Positions 43,173 to 51,556 of a stretch of 64,000 nucleotides of DNA are shown in pieces. A model generated the notes under the pieces. The model worked only from the letters and a program-made list of their open reading frames with translations, was not told the origin of the DNA and searched no databases. How positions within the stretch are numbered: position 1 is the first letter of the stretch; each line of letters begins with the position of its first letter. The stretch spans positions 62,001 through 126,000 of the forward strand of contig NZ_AP022610.1 of assembly GCF_010729665.1 (NCBI RefSeq), given 5' to 3'. This stretch comes from Mycolicibacterium madagascariense (GTDB lineage: Bacteria; Actinomycetota; Actinomycetes; Mycobacteriales; Mycobacteriaceae). Made by a program: the position numbers and the translations under genes.

Positions 43173-43738
43173 ATTCCCTCACACGCGGCGAGACGGTTGC
43201 ATCGAAGGGCACTGGCCGCACTTGGTGCACGGAGAGCCCTTTGACCCCCCGGGCAAGCAAGCGTATGTCCCGATGGAAGTCTCACGTCTGTGCCGCAACT
43301 GAATGGCCAGCTTCAACATTCGGTGTGTGACCTGAACTCATGACCTAAAATGTGAACGTCTCGATTGTCGAGTATCGAGAACGCTTGCAAAGCAGTAGAG
43401 AGGGTCGTGGTTGGCGATCTGTGCCGCTCGCGACGGGTCTGATCCTTCAGGGCCCAAGAAGAGCTCTTGCACCTTGAGCTCCCGTCTGCCTTGTGCCATC
43501 GCAGACCGGCAACCAACTGACCACCGGCAGTTCGAAGATTCTCGACGGAGTCTGGCGGCCGCAGTATCACTGCCTGAGACAAACATTCCCTCGGTGGAGT
43601 ACTGATGTTTACCGAGGCATAGCTCGACATCGTGGCGCGCACCAATCGCACCGGCGGTCACGTCGGCGTACACCCCGGCACCATCCGAGTCGAATCTTGG
43701 CGACTAACAGATCCGAGAGGCACTGCGCGCCCTTCCCG
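43173..43738. other. Gap without a recognised gene
   Basis: About 565 bases. Small ORFs are open on the minus strand (43313-43673) in two overlapping frames, but I see no motif, Shine-Dalgarno or family similarity. The composition resembles the other decayed stretches nearby. Confidence 0.4.
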
Positions 43739-44644
43739 TCAGAGCTGCAATGCCGCGGCGAGTTCGCGCAAGGCTGGCCGCGGGTCACTGGTGGGTCCAT
43801 CACCGACGATCTGGACGACGACGTGGTCGGCTCCGGCGTCGAGGTGTGCGGTCAGGGAGGCCGCGACGTGTTCGGCGCTACCCATGCCGACCAGCGCCTT
43901 GGTCAGCCGGTCAGACCCACCGGACTGCAGGTCCGATTCGTCGAATCCCTGGCGCAGCAATGAGTTCCGATAGTTCTGCAGTTCGAGGTAGAACCCGACG
44001 TGGGTGCGTGCCCGGCGAATTTGATCGTCGGAATCGCCGCCGAGGACAACGGCTTGTTCCGGTATCAGCCACTTGTCGGGGCCGAGGATCGCCCGTGCCG
44101 TCGCGGTGTGTTCGGGCGTGACGCAATACGGGTGGGCGCCGTCAGCGAGTTCACCGGAGAGCTCGACCATCTTCGGTCCGAGGGCGGCGAGCACGCGGGC
44201 CGGCCTGGCGCCTTGTTCGATGTCGGCGGGAACGGAGTTCATCCGCTCTAGATAGGTGCGCATCGTGGCCAGCGGCTTGCGGTAGGACCCTTGCAGGTTC
44301 CCTTCGACGAAGGGGGCGTGGCCCACGCCCAAGCCCAGCACGAAGCGCCCGGGATGGAGGGCGGCCAGGGTGCGTGCGCCGGTCTCCGCGGGGATCGGGA
44401 TACGAAAGTGAATGTTGGCGATACCGGTGCCGACGACGAGTCGATCGGTGGCGGCCAGGAAGGCTGCGGACTCGACGAGAGCGTCCTTGCCGCCGCCCTC
44501 GGGCATGAATAGCGATCCGAACCCCAATGCTTCGATGTCACGCGCGATGCCCTGTGCCTCGCGGATCGGCCAGGGTTCGCTGTTCCACCAAACCCCCACA
44601 CGGCTTGGAAACTGAACGGTCGCAGTCTTTCCCACTCTAGTCAT
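43739..44644 (-). CDS. LLM-class F420-dependent oxidoreductase
   Basis: A 301-residue luciferase-like (TIM-barrel) flavin/F420 enzyme of the TIGR03620 type. Features: RVGVWWNSEPWPIREAQ at the start, ALGFGSLFMPEGGGKD, LVVGTGIANIHFR, the loop LHPGRFVLGLGVGHAPFVE, and DADHVVVQIVGDGP at the end. The longer N-terminal start at 44644 overlaps the MarR stop by four bases, so they are translated together. The protein would perform F420-dependent oxidation/reduction of an alcohol or imine. Control by the adjacent MarR is likely. Confidence 0.9.
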   Translation of the reverse strand: MTRVGKTATVQFPSRVGVWWNSEPWPIREAQGIARDIEALGFGSLFMPEGGGKDALVESAAFLAATDRLVVGTGIANIHFRIPIPAETGARTLAALHPGRFVLGLGVGHAPFVEGNLQGSYRKPLATMRTYLERMNSVPADIEQGARPARVLAALGPKMVELSGELADGAHPYCVTPEHTATARAILGPDKWLIPEQAVVLGGDSDDQIRRARTHVGFYLELQNYRNSLLRQGFDESDLQSGGSDRLTKALVGMGSAEHVAASLTAHLDAGADHVVVQIVGDGPTSDPRPALRELAAALQL

Positions 44645-45135
44645 CCCTCTTCTGAATCTGGCGGAGTCTTATCGGTCGCAGGGTGGGCGAGATCGTCGAG
44701 GGTTTGTCGAAGCTCGTCGATGCCCTCCCAGGTCAGCTTGCAGGCCGCCTTGATCTTCGCGTTGACTCCACGAATGTCCGGTTCCAGCGCCCTACCCTTG
44801 GCGGTCAGGTCGACGAGCACCCGGCGCTCGTCTGAACGGTCGCGCACGCGGGTGACCATCCCGTTGGCTTCGAGACGTTTCACCAGTGGCGTGATGGTGC
44901 CGGCGTCCATGTCCAGACGGGCGCCCAGCACGCCTACCGTCTGCGGCGCGGTGTCCAACAAGGCCAGCATCGCCAGATATTGCGGGAACGTCAGACCTAG
45001 CGGCTCCAGAAATGGCTTGTGCAGCCGGATCATTCGGTTGGCCGCACCATACAGCGCGAAGGACAGCTGCCAACCCAACTCATCGTTGCCGGGCCGGGAT
45101 TTTATCGGCGGAGTCTTCTTTGTGCGCGATTGCAT
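44641..45135 (-). CDS. MarR-family transcriptional regulator (OhrR-like)
   Basis: A 164-residue winged-helix repressor. LSFALYGAANRMIRLHKPFLEPLGLTF is the OhrR/SarZ-type first helix, followed by the HTH VGVLGARLDMDAGTITPLVKRLEANG and wing RVRDRSDERRVLVDLTAKG. The conserved redox Cys of OhrR near residue 15-22 is absent here, so it probably senses a ligand. It heads a two-gene operon with the LLM oxidoreductase gene. Confidence 0.9.
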   Translation of the reverse strand: MQSRTKKTPPIKSRPGNDELGWQLSFALYGAANRMIRLHKPFLEPLGLTFPQYLAMLALLDTAPQTVGVLGARLDMDAGTITPLVKRLEANGMVTRVRDRSDERRVLVDLTAKGRALEPDIRGVNAKIKAACKLTWEGIDELRQTLDDLAHPATDKTPPDSEEG

Positions 45136-45262
45136 CGTGTACTAGACAATAGCACTCAAGCAACTATCGGATCGCGTCACGGCACAACGAAATCACGTGG
45201 CTCGGCAACGAGCTCAGAATGACGGCCCCTCCACGCACCAATCGCAAAGGTGACGTCGCCGC

Positions 45263-45721
45263 TCAGATCGCGGGCGAGGTGTACCGAAGTTTGTGCACCT
45301 TGAGGATCGACATCGTCTCCACGTGCGTGATTCCTTCGATGGTTCCGACCTTGTCGCGCAGGAAGGTCCACAGGTCCGCGTTGTCCTTGGTGGACACCTC
45401 GACGCAGACGTCGGCACGCCCCAGCAGCGTGGACACGTAGCTCACCTCCGGGAGATCGGCCAACTGGCCAACGATTTCTTCGTGCCGCGCGAGTTCGACG
45501 GTGAGGAACACCAGTGCCAGTTGGCTGCCGCCGAGTTGCTCGGGATCGGCAAAGGCGACGATGCGGAGGATCTTGAGGTCCTGTAGGCGTTTGACCCGGG
45601 CGCGGATGGTTGCCTCCGACGCGCCAACCGAACGGCTTATCTCGCGGAAGGCCCGCCGGCCGTCCTCCTCGAGCTCACGCATGATGGCCCGGTCCAAGTC
45701 ATCGAGTTCGTAAACCGCCAT
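45263..45721 (-). CDS. Lrp/AsnC-family transcriptional regulator
   Basis: A 152-residue regulator: an N-terminal helix-turn-helix (LDDLDRAIMRELEEDGRRAFREISRSVGASEATIRARVKRL pattern, residues about 5-45) and a C-terminal RAM domain (HEEIVGQLADLPEVSYVSTLLGRADVCVEVST), which binds amino acids or related ligands. It is divergent from an amino-acid-permease-led catabolic operon at 45966. Several TGCGCAG-type boxes in the space between are probable Lrp sites. This makes it the likely substrate-responsive regulator of that operon. Confidence 0.93.
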   Translation of the reverse strand: MAVYELDDLDRAIMRELEEDGRRAFREISRSVGASEATIRARVKRLQDLKILRIVAFADPEQLGGSQLALVFLTVELARHEEIVGQLADLPEVSYVSTLLGRADVCVEVSTKDNADLWTFLRDKVGTIEGITHVETMSILKVHKLRYTSPAI

Positions 45722-45782
45722 GTCTGCAATCTAGTGGTTGCCCGACGGATTACGTCACACGGCCACGTCTGCGCTAACGCGT

Positions 45783-45911
45783 TGCGCAGATTTGGTTCCT
45801 GTGGATTGCATGAATGCGCAGTCTCGGTGTTGCCACCGCCACAGTGCGGTGCTAGCGTCGTCCATCATGCGAACGCGCAGATAATCGCGTCGATTTCCAC
45901 GCAATGCGCAG
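45783..45911. promoter_or_regulatory. Array of TGCGCAG boxes, probable Lrp/AsnC binding region
   Basis: Between the Lrp gene and the permease gene, TGCGCAG occurs at 45783-45789, 45815-45821 and 45905-45911 and CGCGCAG at 45874-45880. Spacings are 32, 59 and 31 bases, i.e. multiples of about 31 (three helical turns). Lrp proteins bind cooperatively as oligomers to such phased sites and wrap DNA. The first two also have a T or A just before and after. Confidence 0.6.
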
Positions 45912-45965
45912 TAACAGCCGCTATGAACACGCAAACCGCAGTCCGAAGACTCAGGAGAATCGTCG

Positions 45966-47426
45966 ATGACCGCTCCCGAAGGCCACCCGGCCTATGAGAA
46001 GACCCTGCGCTGGTGGGACGGATTCACCATCAGCCTGTCCATTCCCGCCGCCCTCTTCATCAGCCTGGGCTACGGCATCGGCCTGATCGGCGCGTGGACC
46101 GCGTTGGCGCTGATGGCCACCGTCGCCGTCGTGGCGTGTCTGCAGAACTACATCTACTCCGAGATGGCGGGCATGTTCAGCGAGAAGATCGGCGGCATCT
46201 CGATGTACGCCAACCAGGGCTGGCGCAGGAAGACGACCCTGGCCGGCCCGCTGGCCACCTACGGCTACTGGTTCGCCTGGTCCAGTTCGCTGGCCATCTA
46301 TGGCCTTCAAATCGGCACCCTCACCCAGGCCGAGTGGTTCCCCAACCAGACCTGGACCTTCTCCACCGGCCTGGCGACCATCGGGTTCCCGCACGTCGTG
46401 GCCCTGGGCGTCCTGCTGCTCGGTTGGGCATTGAACGTGCTCGGCATGCGTCCGGCGATGTGGATCATGTACGCCACCGGCATCCTCGTGCTCATTCCCC
46501 TCGTCCTGTTCGCGGCCGCCCCGCTGATCAGTGGTGACTGGTCGTTGACCAATCTGCACTGGGACTTGGCCGCGAGCGGGTTCCCCGGCTGGCGCACCGC
46601 GATCGCCTGGATGTTCGTCTTCGCCTGGTCGGTCTACGGCATCGAAGCCGTCGCGACGTTCGTCCCCGAGTTCCGCGACACGAACCGCGACACCCGAATC
46701 GCGTTGCGGCTGGCCGGCATCTTCGTCATCGTCGTCTACCTGCTGGTGCCCCTCGGTGTCGGTGGCCTCACCAAGCAAGCCGACGCAGCAGCGGCCCCGG
46801 TGTCGTTCTATCTCGGCGCGTTCGAGAAGCTCGTCCCCGGATCGGCCTGGCTGATGACGGTCTGTCTGATCGCCGGTCTGCTCCTGCTGATGGTGATGAC
46901 GACCGCCGATGGTGGCCGGGTTCTGCACGGCAGTGCCATCGAGGGACTCACGATCAAGCAGCTCGGAAAACTCAACCGCTTCAAGGTGCCCGGTCGGGCG
47001 ATGACGCTGGACCTGGTCGTCAACGTGGTACTGATTCTGTTCGTCGGGCAGGCGCTCGCCGTCATCGTCGCCGGCATCCTCGGCTACCTCATCTGCCACG
47101 TCCTGGCGCTGACGGGGTTCATCAACCTGCGCCGCGACCAACCCGACGCCGAACGGCCCATCACACTCGGCCGTCAGTGGGTCTACGTCGCCGCGGTCCT
47201 GGCCGCCTTCGACACGGTGCTGGTGGTCGTCGGCGCCCTCTCGGCACAGATCACCGGTTACGGCGGCGTCAAGGAATTGTTGATCGGTGTGGTGGTGCTG
47301 TCGATCTCCGTGCTGCTGTTCGCCTACCGCCAGATCGTGCAGGAGGGCAGGAAGTTTCAGTTCAAGGCCACCGACGACGGGCCGGCATCGGCAACGAACC
47401 GCGGTGCCGAGGTGGACGCGGCATGA
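45966..47426 (+). CDS. APC-superfamily amino-acid/amine permease
   Basis: A 486-residue transporter with about 12 predicted helices. The N-terminal WWDGFTISLSIPAALFISLGYGIGLIG is the first unwound-helix segment of the LeuT-fold transporters; EMAGMFSEKIGGISMYANQGW and FVFAWSVYGIEAVATFVPEFRDT are the APC consensus regions of helices 2-3 and 6. It starts the operon and its stop overlaps the next start (ATGA). The downstream hydrolases and oxygenase suggest that it imports a nitrogen-containing substrate such as an N-acyl amino acid, betaine or amide (inference). Confidence 0.9.
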   Translation: MTAPEGHPAYEKTLRWWDGFTISLSIPAALFISLGYGIGLIGAWTALALMATVAVVACLQNYIYSEMAGMFSEKIGGISMYANQGWRRKTTLAGPLATYGYWFAWSSSLAIYGLQIGTLTQAEWFPNQTWTFSTGLATIGFPHVVALGVLLLGWALNVLGMRPAMWIMYATGILVLIPLVLFAAAPLISGDWSLTNLHWDLAASGFPGWRTAIAWMFVFAWSVYGIEAVATFVPEFRDTNRDTRIALRLAGIFVIVVYLLVPLGVGGLTKQADAAAAPVSFYLGAFEKLVPGSAWLMTVCLIAGLLLLMVMTTADGGRVLHGSAIEGLTIKQLGKLNRFKVPGRAMTLDLVVNVVLILFVGQALAVIVAGILGYLICHVLALTGFINLRRDQPDAERPITLGRQWVYVAAVLAAFDTVLVVVGALSAQITGYGGVKELLIGVVVLSISVLLFAYRQIVQEGRKFQFKATDDGPASATNRGAEVDAA

Positions 47427-48247
47427 GCGCCCAGAACACCTTTCCCGGCGGTGCTACCACCGCGGTGTCGTTCACCTTCGACGTCGACGCCGAGGCCGGC
47501 TGGCTCGGCGAGGGCGAGGAGTACGCTCGCCGCCTCACCATCCTCTCCGAGGGCCGCTACGGAGTGGTCCGTGGTGTGCCACGAATCCTGGAGTTGTTGC
47601 GCCGCTACGACATTCCCGCCACGTTCTTCGTGCCCGGATACACCGCGCAGGTCCATCCCGGATTGGTCGAGACGCTCTTGCAGGATGGACACGAGGTCGC
47701 CCACCACGGCTATCTACATCTGCGCAGCGACAAGGTCAGTGCCGAGCAGCAGGCCGCGGAGATTCACCGCGGCCTGGACGCGCTCGAGAAGGCCGGCGCG
47801 CCTCGCCCGGTCGGCTACCGCTCCACCTCGTGGGAATTGACACCGGAGACACTGCGCCTGTTGGTGGACAACGGGTTTCGCTATGACTCCAGCTGCATGG
47901 GCGATGACCGACCGTACCTCGAGCGCTGGGAGGACCTGTCGATCCTGGAGATTCCCGTGCACTGGTCACTCGACGACTGGCCGCGGTACGGATGGAACAT
48001 CGATGGTGGTGGAAACGTCTCCGACCCCGCCGAGATGACCCGCAGCTGGATTGCGGAATTCGAGTCGGCCAAGGCCGAACGCCGGCATACGAGTTTCACC
48101 ATGCACCCCGAGGTGATCGGCCGGCCCTATCGAATGGCCGAGTTGGAGAAGGTCATCGATCACATCGCGTCCGCCGGCGACGTCTGGTTCGCCCGCCTCG
48201 ACGACGTCGCCACCCACGCCTCACCCACCCTGGGAGTCTCACCGTGA
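47423..48247 (+). CDS. NodB-fold polysaccharide-deacetylase-family hydrolase
   Basis: A 274-residue carbohydrate-esterase-4-type protein resembling allantoinase PuuE or cyclic-imide hydrolase more than a cell-wall deacetylase (no signal peptide). Motifs: SFTFDVDAEAGWLGEGEEYA (catalytic Asp), ATFFVPGY, EVAHHGYLHLRSDK (metal His-His), YRSTSWELTPETLRLL, and YDSSCMGDDRPY. The second metal-binding Asp/His and the catalytic base lie in these motifs. It would hydrolyse a cyclic amide or acetyl amide. The stop overlaps the next GTG. Confidence 0.85.
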   Translation: MSAQNTFPGGATTAVSFTFDVDAEAGWLGEGEEYARRLTILSEGRYGVVRGVPRILELLRRYDIPATFFVPGYTAQVHPGLVETLLQDGHEVAHHGYLHLRSDKVSAEQQAAEIHRGLDALEKAGAPRPVGYRSTSWELTPETLRLLVDNGFRYDSSCMGDDRPYLERWEDLSILEIPVHWSLDDWPRYGWNIDGGGNVSDPAEMTRSWIAEFESAKAERRHTSFTMHPEVIGRPYRMAELEKVIDHIASAGDVWFARLDDVATHASPTLGVSP

Positions 48248-49362
48248 CCGTACGCACCTTCCGCTCCACGGTCACTGCGCCGGTCGAGCGCGGCGTAGAA
48301 CTCGGCCGCACCTTCGCCACCCAGATCGCCACCACGGTCCAGGCGTATCAACGACTCTTCGACGCCGCCGCCGGCGGCCCGGTGGACCTCGAGGGTCTCG
48401 GCGAGCTGGCGCTGGTGCAGATCGCGGAGATCGCTCCCGCGCTGGCCGAAGAGATTCACGGTATCGCCGAGGGGTCGAACCTACCGGTCACCGCGATCGC
48501 GGCGGTCAATGCACGCACCGAAATCCTCGCCCACGTCGGTACTCTCGGCCCGAACGAGTGCTCGACGGTGGTGTGGCTGGGTCCGGCTGCGCCCATCGCG
48601 GTGCAGGCCTGGGACTGGTACGCCGACCTCGCCGACTCGTGGTTCGTCTGGGAAATCCCCCATGCCGACGGACACGTCACGACGACGCTGACCGAGTTCG
48701 GCATCGTCGGCAAGATCGGCGTCAACACCCGAGGGCTCGGTGTCCTGTTCAACATCCTCCATCATGCGGCCGACGGTCACGGAATCGGCGCTCCGGTCCA
48801 CGTGCTGGCCCGCGCCGTCCTCGACGATGCGGCCGATCTCAACCAGGCGCTGCTGCGGCTGTCGACGGCGAGGGCATCCGCGTCCACGTCGCTCACGCTG
48901 ATCGCGACCGCTGGCGACGAGAGTGCCGCGGTCAGCGTGGAGTGTCACCCCGGCGGCATCGGTTATGCGATGCCCGACGCCGACGGACTTCTGTTGCATA
49001 CCAACCACTTCCTGAGTAGTCCGGCTGCCCACCATGACACCGAGTTGCGCACCGGCCCGGATACGGTGTTGCGATACGACATGCTCCGCCGACGGCTCTC
49101 GGGACGCTTCGACCTCAGCATCGACGCCATCGTGGAGGCGATGAAATCGCACCTGCTCGGCGGCGGGGGTCTGTGTTGTCATGCCGACGCCGCCCTACCC
49201 GCTGCCGCACGGTTTCAGACACTGGCCACCGTCGCCCTCGACGTCACCGCCGGCACCATGACCGTCCACGACGGCGGGCCCTGCACCTTCCCGCGAAAAA
49301 CCAGTCCGACAGGGAGATTCCCATGCTCAACCTCAAACGCATCGACAACATGGACATCCTGA
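48244..49362 (+). CDS. C45-family Ntn-hydrolase (acyl-CoA:6-APA acyltransferase-like)
   Basis: A 372-residue protein of the C45 family. The Ntn-nucleophile is expected after NECSTVVW, with Cys106 as the likely self-processed residue. Further features are EIHGIAEGSNLPVTAIAAVNARTE upstream, the WDWYADL following, and VNTRGLGVLFNILHH and TNHFLSSPAAH downstream. Precursors of this family cleave themselves before the Cys. Members include penicillin acyltransferase and acid-ceramidase-like amidases; here an amidase or N-acyl-transferase is likely. The start GTG overlaps the deacetylase stop, and the 3' end overlaps the VOC gene by 40 bases. That C-terminal tail (about 20 residues) looks divergent. 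Confidence 0.82.
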   Translation: MTVRTFRSTVTAPVERGVELGRTFATQIATTVQAYQRLFDAAAGGPVDLEGLGELALVQIAEIAPALAEEIHGIAEGSNLPVTAIAAVNARTEILAHVGTLGPNECSTVVWLGPAAPIAVQAWDWYADLADSWFVWEIPHADGHVTTTLTEFGIVGKIGVNTRGLGVLFNILHHAADGHGIGAPVHVLARAVLDDAADLNQALLRLSTARASASTSLTLIATAGDESAAVSVECHPGGIGYAMPDADGLLLHTNHFLSSPAAHHDTELRTGPDTVLRYDMLRRRLSGRFDLSIDAIVEAMKSHLLGGGGLCCHADAALPAAARFQTLATVALDVTAGTMTVHDGGPCTFPRKTSPTGRFPCSTSNASTTWTS

Positions 49363-49739
49363 CCAAGGACGTCCACGCCCTGGTCGACTTCTACCACGGC
49401 ACACTGGGTTTGCCGTTCCACCTGCCCTACGAGGCAGTCGAGGAGTGGGCGGCCATCGACTTCGGCAACCTGACGCTCTACATCTTCAAGTCCGAGGCCG
49501 GCGAGCACGCGCCGCGGCGCACCGCCGTCAACGCCGACAACGCCCCCGGGATCGATTCCTTCGCCTTCGAGGTGGACGACCTCGACGAGGCGGAGGCCCA
49601 CCTCGACGGCAAGGTGGAGTGGGTCGACGCGCGGATCGAGTGGAAGCACCCCAGCGGCACCTGGTACCGATACCGACCGTTCTTCGATCCCGACGGCAAC
49701 ATGCTCTACATCACCGAACCGCATCCCACGGATGCCTGA
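49323..49739 (+). CDS. VOC-family (glyoxalase/dioxygenase-like) protein
   Basis: A 138-residue vicinal-oxygen-chelate-fold protein. Two beta-alpha-beta-beta-beta modules are visible: NMDILTKDVHALVDFYHGTLGL...WAAIDFGNLTLYIF and NAPGIDSFAFEVDDLDEAEAHL...FFDPDGNMLYITEPH. Metal-ligand candidates are a His/Asp in the first module and Glu in the last ITEPH. The ATG at 49323 follows ACAGGGAG and lies within the end of the C45 gene. It could be a lyase, isomerase or ring-opening dioxygenase for the oxidised product. Confidence 0.87.
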   Translation: MLNLKRIDNMDILTKDVHALVDFYHGTLGLPFHLPYEAVEEWAAIDFGNLTLYIFKSEAGEHAPRRTAVNADNAPGIDSFAFEVDDLDEAEAHLDGKVEWVDARIEWKHPSGTWYRYRPFFDPDGNMLYITEPHPTDA

Positions 49740-49740
49740 G

Positions 49741-50505
49741 ATGAGCCAGACTCTGAGCCACCGCCTCGACGGGCGGGTCGCCCTCATCACCGGGGCCGCC
49801 CGCGGCATGGGCGCCGCACATGCCCGCACTCTGGCCACCCTTGGCGCCCACCTCGTCCTCGCCGACCTCGACCAAGGCGAACTCGACTCCGTGGCAAAGG
49901 GATTGCGAGAAGATCTCGGCGCCGAGGTCGTCACCGTGGCCGGGGACATCACCGCGCCGGAGGCGTCCGAGCGTCTCCTCGACGCGGTGACGAGTGAGTG
50001 GGATCGCCTCGACGTGGTCGTGCACAACGCGGGCATCGTGCACGACTTCACGACCCTCGCCGACACCACGTCGATCGACCTACAGCCCTACCTCGACGTC
50101 AACGTCCTGGCCCCATTCGACATCACCGGGGCGGCGGTGCCCCATCTGCGTCGCAGCCACGCGCCCCGGGTCATCTTCATCTCCTCGCAATGGGGCCAAG
50201 TTCCCGACGGGCATTCCTACGGCTACATGGTGTCCAAGGCCGCTCAGCTCGGCTTGATGAAGGCCCTGGCTCAGGAACTCGTGGCCGACCGGATCCTGGT
50301 CAACGCGATCGCTCCCGGCGCGGTCCACACCCGCATGATCCCCGATCACTACTACGCCACCGAAGTGGCCGCCGTCCCACTGGGGCGGGTCGCCGAACCG
50401 AACGAGATCGCCGCCACCGTAGCGTTTCTCGCCTCGGATGGCGCGGGATTCATTACCGGCCAGACGATTCCGGTCAACGGCGGCGCACTCATCGTCGGCA
50501 TCTGA
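49741..50505 (+). CDS. Short-chain dehydrogenase/reductase (SDR)
   Basis: A 254-residue classical SDR: TGAARGMGAAHA (about 17-28), HNAG, catalytic Ser in FISSQWG, Tyr-Lys in YGYMVSKA, and the FITGQTIPVNGG tail. Of the two ATGs (49732 and 49741), the second begins directly after the VOC stop and gives the usual N-terminus. In the operon it could oxidise or reduce a side-chain alcohol or aldehyde, next to the Rieske oxygenase. The NADP/NAD preference is not clear. Confidence 0.9.
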   Translation: MSQTLSHRLDGRVALITGAARGMGAAHARTLATLGAHLVLADLDQGELDSVAKGLREDLGAEVVTVAGDITAPEASERLLDAVTSEWDRLDVVVHNAGIVHDFTTLADTTSIDLQPYLDVNVLAPFDITGAAVPHLRRSHAPRVIFISSQWGQVPDGHSYGYMVSKAAQLGLMKALAQELVADRILVNAIAPGAVHTRMIPDHYYATEVAAVPLGRVAEPNEIAATVAFLASDGAGFITGQTIPVNGGALIVGI

Positions 50506-50527
50506 TCAACGCGAAAGGTTTCTCCTG

Positions 50528-51556
50528 ATGACTTCGACCCTGACCGCACCGACGTCCGCGGCACCGGCAAGCAAGCGCGAACTCGCCGAGGCCGCCATGC
50601 GACGGTCCTGGTTCCCCGTCGCCCGCATCGCAGATCTCGACACACCGCAGCAGGCGACCCTGCTTGGCGTGAAACTCGTCGTGTACCGCAACCGTTCCGG
50701 TGTCGTCGCGGTTCAATCGCGGCGCTGTCCGCACCGGGGTGGTGATCTCTCGATCGGACGGGTGCACGAGGAGTCGATCGGCTGCCCGTACCACGGCTGG
50801 GAGTTCGACAGCTCCACCGGAGCGTGCGCTCGGGTTCCGTCGCTCGCCGACCAGTCCAAGATCCCGCCGAAGGCTCACCTGACCACCTATCCGGCCGTCG
50901 AGAAGTACGGCCATGTCTGGACGGTGCTCGAAGATCCGATCACCGATATGTACGACCTGCCCGAGTGGCGGGGTGTGGACTTCCAGTGGCTGGCCGCCGA
51001 TCCGATCGATTCTCCGGTCGGTGTCGGGGTGACGATCGAGAACTTCCGCGACGTGGCGCACTTCCCCTTCGTGCACGTGGTGTCGATGGGTCCGAGCCCG
51101 GAGGTGGTGGAGCCTCTGGACGTCCATCGCGACGGCCTCGACACCTGGATGGACCGGCCCTTGGACGCGGGCAGCGGGGAATGGGCCAATGACGGCAACT
51201 GCATGATGCGCTACCACTGCGTGGCCCCCGGATTGGCGTCGATCACCTACGACTACGAAAAGCTCGGACGACGCATCGTGGCAGGCTTCCCCTCGCCGAT
51301 CAGCTACGAGCACGTGACGATCTTCTGGGGGGTCGCCAACGAGGTCGGCTATCGCGGAGAAAGCCTGCAGGAGTGTCTGCGCCTGGAGGAGATGGTCTAT
51401 CTCGAAGACGTGCCGATCGTCGAGAATCTCGATCCGCGGGAGATACCGTGGGACAACGAAGTTCAGGAATTCTCGGTGCCGTCGGACAAGTTCACGCTCA
51501 ATTACCGTCGGTGCTTCCACGAGCTGATGGGTCGAGTCGAAACGCGGCGGCCGTGA
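50528..51556 (+). CDS. Rieske non-heme iron oxygenase, terminal oxygenase subunit
   Basis: A 342-residue oxygenase of the phthalate/vanillate-type (VanA-like) family. The Rieske 2Fe-2S motif is CPHRGGD (Cys67, His69) with CPYHGWEF (Cys86, His89). The mononuclear iron site is in ENFRDVAHFPFVHV (Asp175, His178, His183). The preceding operon gene is an SDR and the following one its likely reductase, giving a complete two-component monooxygenase/demethylase. ATG at 50528, with a Shine-Dalgarno (AAAGGTTTCTCCTG) only weakly placed. The substrate is probably an aromatic or amine ether, but this is inference. Confidence 0.93.
   Translation: MTSTLTAPTSAAPASKRELAEAAMRRSWFPVARIADLDTPQQATLLGVKLVVYRNRSGVVAVQSRRCPHRGGDLSIGRVHEESIGCPYHGWEFDSSTGACARVPSLADQSKIPPKAHLTTYPAVEKYGHVWTVLEDPITDMYDLPEWRGVDFQWLAADPIDSPVGVGVTIENFRDVAHFPFVHVVSMGPSPEVVEPLDVHRDGLDTWMDRPLDAGSGEWANDGNCMMRYHCVAPGLASITYDYEKLGRRIVAGFPSPISYEHVTIFWGVANEVGYRGESLQECLRLEEMVYLEDVPIVENLDPREIPWDNEVQEFSVPSDKFTLNYRRCFHELMGRVETRRP

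Noticed and set aside
45951..47141. Long minus-strand frame (396 codons) opposite the permease gene
   Set aside because: It is very rich in Asp, Gly, Gln and Arg with no hydrophobic core; it is the mirror of a high-GC membrane-protein gene and has no start signal.
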